Shown piece after piece: positions 19,575 through 21,842 of a stretch of DNA of 21,842 bases. The notes beneath the pieces are model-generated. The model did not search any database and was not told the DNA's origin. It saw nothing but the letters and a program-made list of their open reading frames with translations. Both the position numbers and the translations under genes were made by a program. Within the stretch, counting starts at the first letter, position 1; every line of letters begins with the position of its first letter. This DNA is from Streptomyces sp. NRRL F-5630 (lineage in GTDB: Bacteria > Actinomycetota > Actinomycetes > Streptomycetales > Streptomycetaceae), in NCBI RefSeq assembly GCF_000719475.1, contig NZ_JOGO01000090.1:1-21842 (forward strand), written 5' to 3'.

Positions 19575-20515
19575 GCGGCGGACTCCTTCCCGGAGCGGCG
19601 CAGCAGCACGACGACGCCGATGATGAAGAGCGTGAACAGGACGAGCACGGCTGCGGCGAGCCCGTACTCCTGGTAGTCGAAGGTCAGCCCGTAGGCGTAG
19701 ACGTTGAGGGTCTCGGCCTCGAAGTCCGAGCCGCCGCCGGGGCCCTTCGTCGCGTAGAGCAGGTCGAAGGTCTTCAGCGCGTCCACGGCGCGCAGGACGA
19801 GCGCGGTGCCCAGGGTGGGGAGCAGCATCGGCAGAATGACGAGCCGGAAGCGCTGCCAGCCCGTCGCGCCGTCCACCAGCGCGGCTTCCTCGGGCTCCTC
19901 GGGCAGCGTGCTGAGCCCGGCGAGGAGGAGCAGCGTCATCATCGGCGTCCACTGCCACACGTCGATGAGCATGAGCGTCGGCAGCGACTGCCCGACCGAT
20001 CCGAGGAACTCCTGGCGAGGGATGCCGACTTGGGTGAGCAGGTGGTTCGCGATGCCGTTCGTCGGGTCGAGGATGAGCAGCCACAGGATGCCGATCGCGA
20101 CCGGGGTCGTCAGGAGCGGGATCAACAGGACGGTACGGACCCAGCGTTGTCCCCGGAAAGGCTTGCGGAGCAGCATCGCGACCGCGAGCCCGAGGACGGT
20201 CTCCAGGACGACGGCGCCGATGGTGAAGACGGCGGTGCGCCCCGCGGCCGGCCAGAAGCGCCGGGTGTCCCCGAGCGCGTCGGTGAAGTTCTGCCCACCG
20301 ACGTGCTTGCTGGGCGCGTTGACCGCGCCGAAGGCGTCGGTGAAGCTGAGGTTCAGCGTGTAGAGCAACGGGAAAATGATCATCGCGGCGACGAAGAGGA
20401 GCGCCGGGGCGAGCATCAGCCACCGCAGCCGCCGGTTGCTCTGCTCGAACGTCTTCCGCTTGCCCGGCCGTTCGGCCTTCGCCGGGCGGACGGGGGCCAG
20501 GACGTCGGTGGCCAT
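19571..20515 (-). CDS. ABC sugar transporter permease 1 (CUT1, MalF-like)
   Basis: A 314-residue inner-membrane permease. After a basic N-terminal tail (RPGKRKTFEQSNRRLR) comes a first helix, WLMLAPALLFVAAMIIFPLLYTL. The characteristic FTDAFG follows, and the EAA loop is EEAALVDGATGWQRFRLVILP. This is the MalF-like partner of the next gene. ATG 20515 has a perfect Shine-Dalgarno (AAGGAGG on the coding strand) and shares one base with the stop of the binding-protein gene (TGATG). Confidence 0.92.
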   Translation of the reverse strand: MATDVLAPVRPAKAERPGKRKTFEQSNRRLRWLMLAPALLFVAAMIIFPLLYTLNLSFTDAFGAVNAPSKHVGGQNFTDALGDTRRFWPAAGRTAVFTIGAVVLETVLGLAVAMLLRKPFRGQRWVRTVLLIPLLTTPVAIGILWLLILDPTNGIANHLLTQVGIPRQEFLGSVGQSLPTLMLIDVWQWTPMMTLLLLAGLSTLPEEPEEAALVDGATGWQRFRLVILPMLLPTLGTALVLRAVDALKTFDLLYATKGPGGGSDFEAETLNVYAYGLTFDYQEYGLAAAVLVLFTLFIIGVVVLLRRSGKESAA

Positions 20516-21842
20516 CACGCCTCCTTGTGACGGTTGTCGCGGACGAGGAAGTCGGCGAACTCGGCGTCGGCGTCCCGGACGACGGAATCGACGGGCCGCC
20601 CCAGAATCCCGGCGACGAGAGGCCGGCCGACGATGTCGCGGGCACGGCCCACCTGGAGGACGCGCGGGCGGTCGTAGCCGATGCCGCGCTCGGCGTTCAG
20701 CCGCATGGCCTCGGCCAAGTCGTCGGGGAAGGCGGCGAGGGTACGGGGGTTCTGCCAGGCGGAGGTGCGGGCCCCGGGGATGCCGCCCTTCTGCACCTCG
20801 GCGACCATCTCCTTGCTGGCCGCCCAGAGGATGAACTCCCAGGCGTCGTCCTGGAGCCGGGAGAAGGCGTTGATGCCGAGGCTCCACGAGGGGATGTTGT
20901 GCGGGCGCGCCCCGGCGGGACCGGCGGGGAAGGGCGCGAAGCCGACCTTGTCGCGGACGGCCGAGACCTTCGGGTCGAGGAAGCTGCTGTAGATCGCGTC
21001 GGCGTCGATGTAGAAGGCGGCCTTGCCCTGCGCGAAGATCGGCATGGCCTGTTCCAGGCTCATGTTGGTCGCGCCGGGCGGGCCCGCGTCGTGGAGCAGC
21101 TTGCCGTAGTAGCGGTACGCGGCGAGCGCCTGAGGCGAACCGATCGCGGAGCGCCCTCCCTTGAGGAAGTCGCCGCCGTGCGAGTAGAGGAAGCTGGACC
21201 ACTGCGACACGGCCCCGTTGCGCTGCCCGCGCCCGACGTACCCGAAGAAGTTCTCGCTCTTGCGGGTGAGTTCGCGGGCGGTGGCATACAAGTCGTCGAG
21301 GGTGGCCGGGGGCCGTCCGCCGACGAGGTCCTTGCGGTAGTAGAGGGCGGGCCGCTCGGTGACGACCGGGACGCTGAGAATCTTGCCCTCGGTCAGGGAG
21401 ACGTCCCGGGCGGACCGCTGGAAGTCCTGCCAGGCGAAGCCGCCGTCCCCCTCGACCCGGTCGGTGAGATCGGCGAGCCAGCGGTTGTGCCCGAAGACGA
21501 GCTGCTCCTGCAGCGCGCGGACCATCATGACGTCGACGTCGGTCCCGGAGGCGTTGAGCTTGACGTTGTAGCTGGACGCGAGCTGGTCGGCGGTGAGCAT
21601 CTGCATACTGACGCGCCGCCCGATCCGCTCCTCGAACTCGGGCAACTTCTTCTTGATGGCCTGCGACCAGACATGGTTGATGGCCATGACCCGAAGGGGC
21701 GCACTCCTCGACGGAGGCCCGGAGGGAGCACCGCACGCGGCGAGGGCGGGAGCCGCGAGCGTGGCGGCGGGGACGGCGAGGGCGAGGCGGGAGAGGGAAC
21801 GGCGGGAGAGGGGGCGGGGGGCGAGGGGGCGCTTCGCTGGGG
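20515..21842 (-). CDS. ABC sugar-binding lipoprotein, 5' end beyond window
   Basis: The frame is open to the right edge, so the start codon lies beyond 21842; 442 codons are present. Near the edge it reads LSRRSLSRLALAVPAATLA then APALAAC, i.e. a twin-arginine-like RR motif, a hydrophobic stretch and a lipobox LAAC, so the mature protein is a lipid-anchored solute-binding protein. Downstream it has the family 1 binding-protein pattern (VDVMMVRALQEQLVFG, then YYRKDLVGG, YATARELT, WEFILWAASKEM). The internal ATG at 21687 would remove the signal peptide and is not the start. It heads the operon with two permeases and manD. No ATPase gene is seen; in Streptomyces a shared MsiK usually serves such systems. 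The ligand is probably a sugar or sugar acid fitting the ManD step. Confidence 0.9.
   Translation of the reverse strand, partial: PAKRPLAPRPLSRRSLSRLALAVPAATLAAPALAACGAPSGPPSRSAPLRVMAINHVWSQAIKKKLPEFEERIGRRVSMQMLTADQLASSYNVKLNASGTDVDVMMVRALQEQLVFGHNRWLADLTDRVEGDGGFAWQDFQRSARDVSLTEGKILSVPVVTERPALYYRKDLVGGRPPATLDDLYATARELTRKSENFFGYVGRGQRNGAVSQWSSFLYSHGGDFLKGGRSAIGSPQALAAYRYYGKLLHDAGPPGATNMSLEQAMPIFAQGKAAFYIDADAIYSSFLDPKVSAVRDKVGFAPFPAGPAGARPHNIPSWSLGINAFSRLQDDAWEFILWAASKEMVAEVQKGGIPGARTSAWQNPRTLAAFPDDLAEAMRLNAERGIGYDRPRVLQVGRARDIVGRPLVAGILGRPVDSVVRDADAEFADFLVRDNRHKEA

Noticed and set aside
21685..21687. Internal ATG as the start of the solute-binding protein
   Set aside because: In-frame sequence upstream encodes a signal peptide with a lipobox Cys, so the true start lies beyond the window edge.
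1..21842. tRNA, rRNA, CRISPR array, phage or plasmid genes
   Set aside because: Reading both strands, I saw no tRNA-like GTTCRANNC-containing cloverleaf, no rRNA conserved stretch, no regularly spaced repeats and no integrase or replication gene apart from the transposase fragment.

Overview
The window is very GC-rich with strong G/C bias at third codon positions, and its gene content (GlcP-like sugar porter, FBP/TetR divergent pair, CBM13-bearing secreted glycanases, ABC sugar importer without its own ATPase) is that of a Streptomyces or close relative. It looks like a chromosomal accessory or arm-type region: mostly single genes or short operons for secretion, carbohydrate use and small-molecule modification. 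I see no rRNA, tRNA, CRISPR array or biosynthetic cluster.

Layout. (1) 1-97: 5' end of an IS5-type transposase running off the left edge; its terminal sequence is fused in frame to a small zinc-ribbon gene. (2) 295-2871: GNAT acetyltransferase; an alpha/beta hydrolase preceded by a leader peptide and alternative hairpins; an APH(6)/hydroxyurea-type kinase. (3) 2978-4375: DAO-family flavin oxidoreductase whose stop codon lies in a 19-bp tandem repeat. (4) 4524-6915: FBP zinc-finger protein divergent from a TetR regulator, with a 21-bp inverted repeat between them, then an SsfX3-like SGNH esterase. (5) 7353-11068: VOC protein, MFS sugar porter, arylamine N-acetyltransferase, MazG-like pyrophosphohydrolase. 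(6) 11105-16462: a leftward series made of a secreted HAD phosphatase, an FG-GAP lipoprotein, and a translationally coupled GH16 glucanase - GH18 chitinase pair, each with a nearly identical CBM13 domain. (7) 16993-17163: tiny membrane protein followed by a strong terminator. (8) 17436-21842: leftward operon of solute-binding lipoprotein (5' end cut by the window edge), two CUT1 permeases and a ManD/RspA-type dehydratase.

How the genes work together. GH16 plus GH18 behind a chitinase-type/DasR-like operator suggests coordinated attack on beta-1,3-glucan and chitin, i.e. fungal cell wall. The right-hand operon couples uptake of a sugar or sugar acid to an enolase-superfamily acid-sugar dehydratase; the transporter would need a shared ATPase such as MsiK. 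Five genes have a TANNNT box 6-7 nt before the start codon and no Shine-Dalgarno, so leaderless expression looks common here. I found no clearly new multi-gene system. The least explained items are the leader/attenuator at 965-1071, the nucleophile-less hydrolase behind it, the IS-zinc-ribbon fusion, and the orphan operator at 9462-9480.
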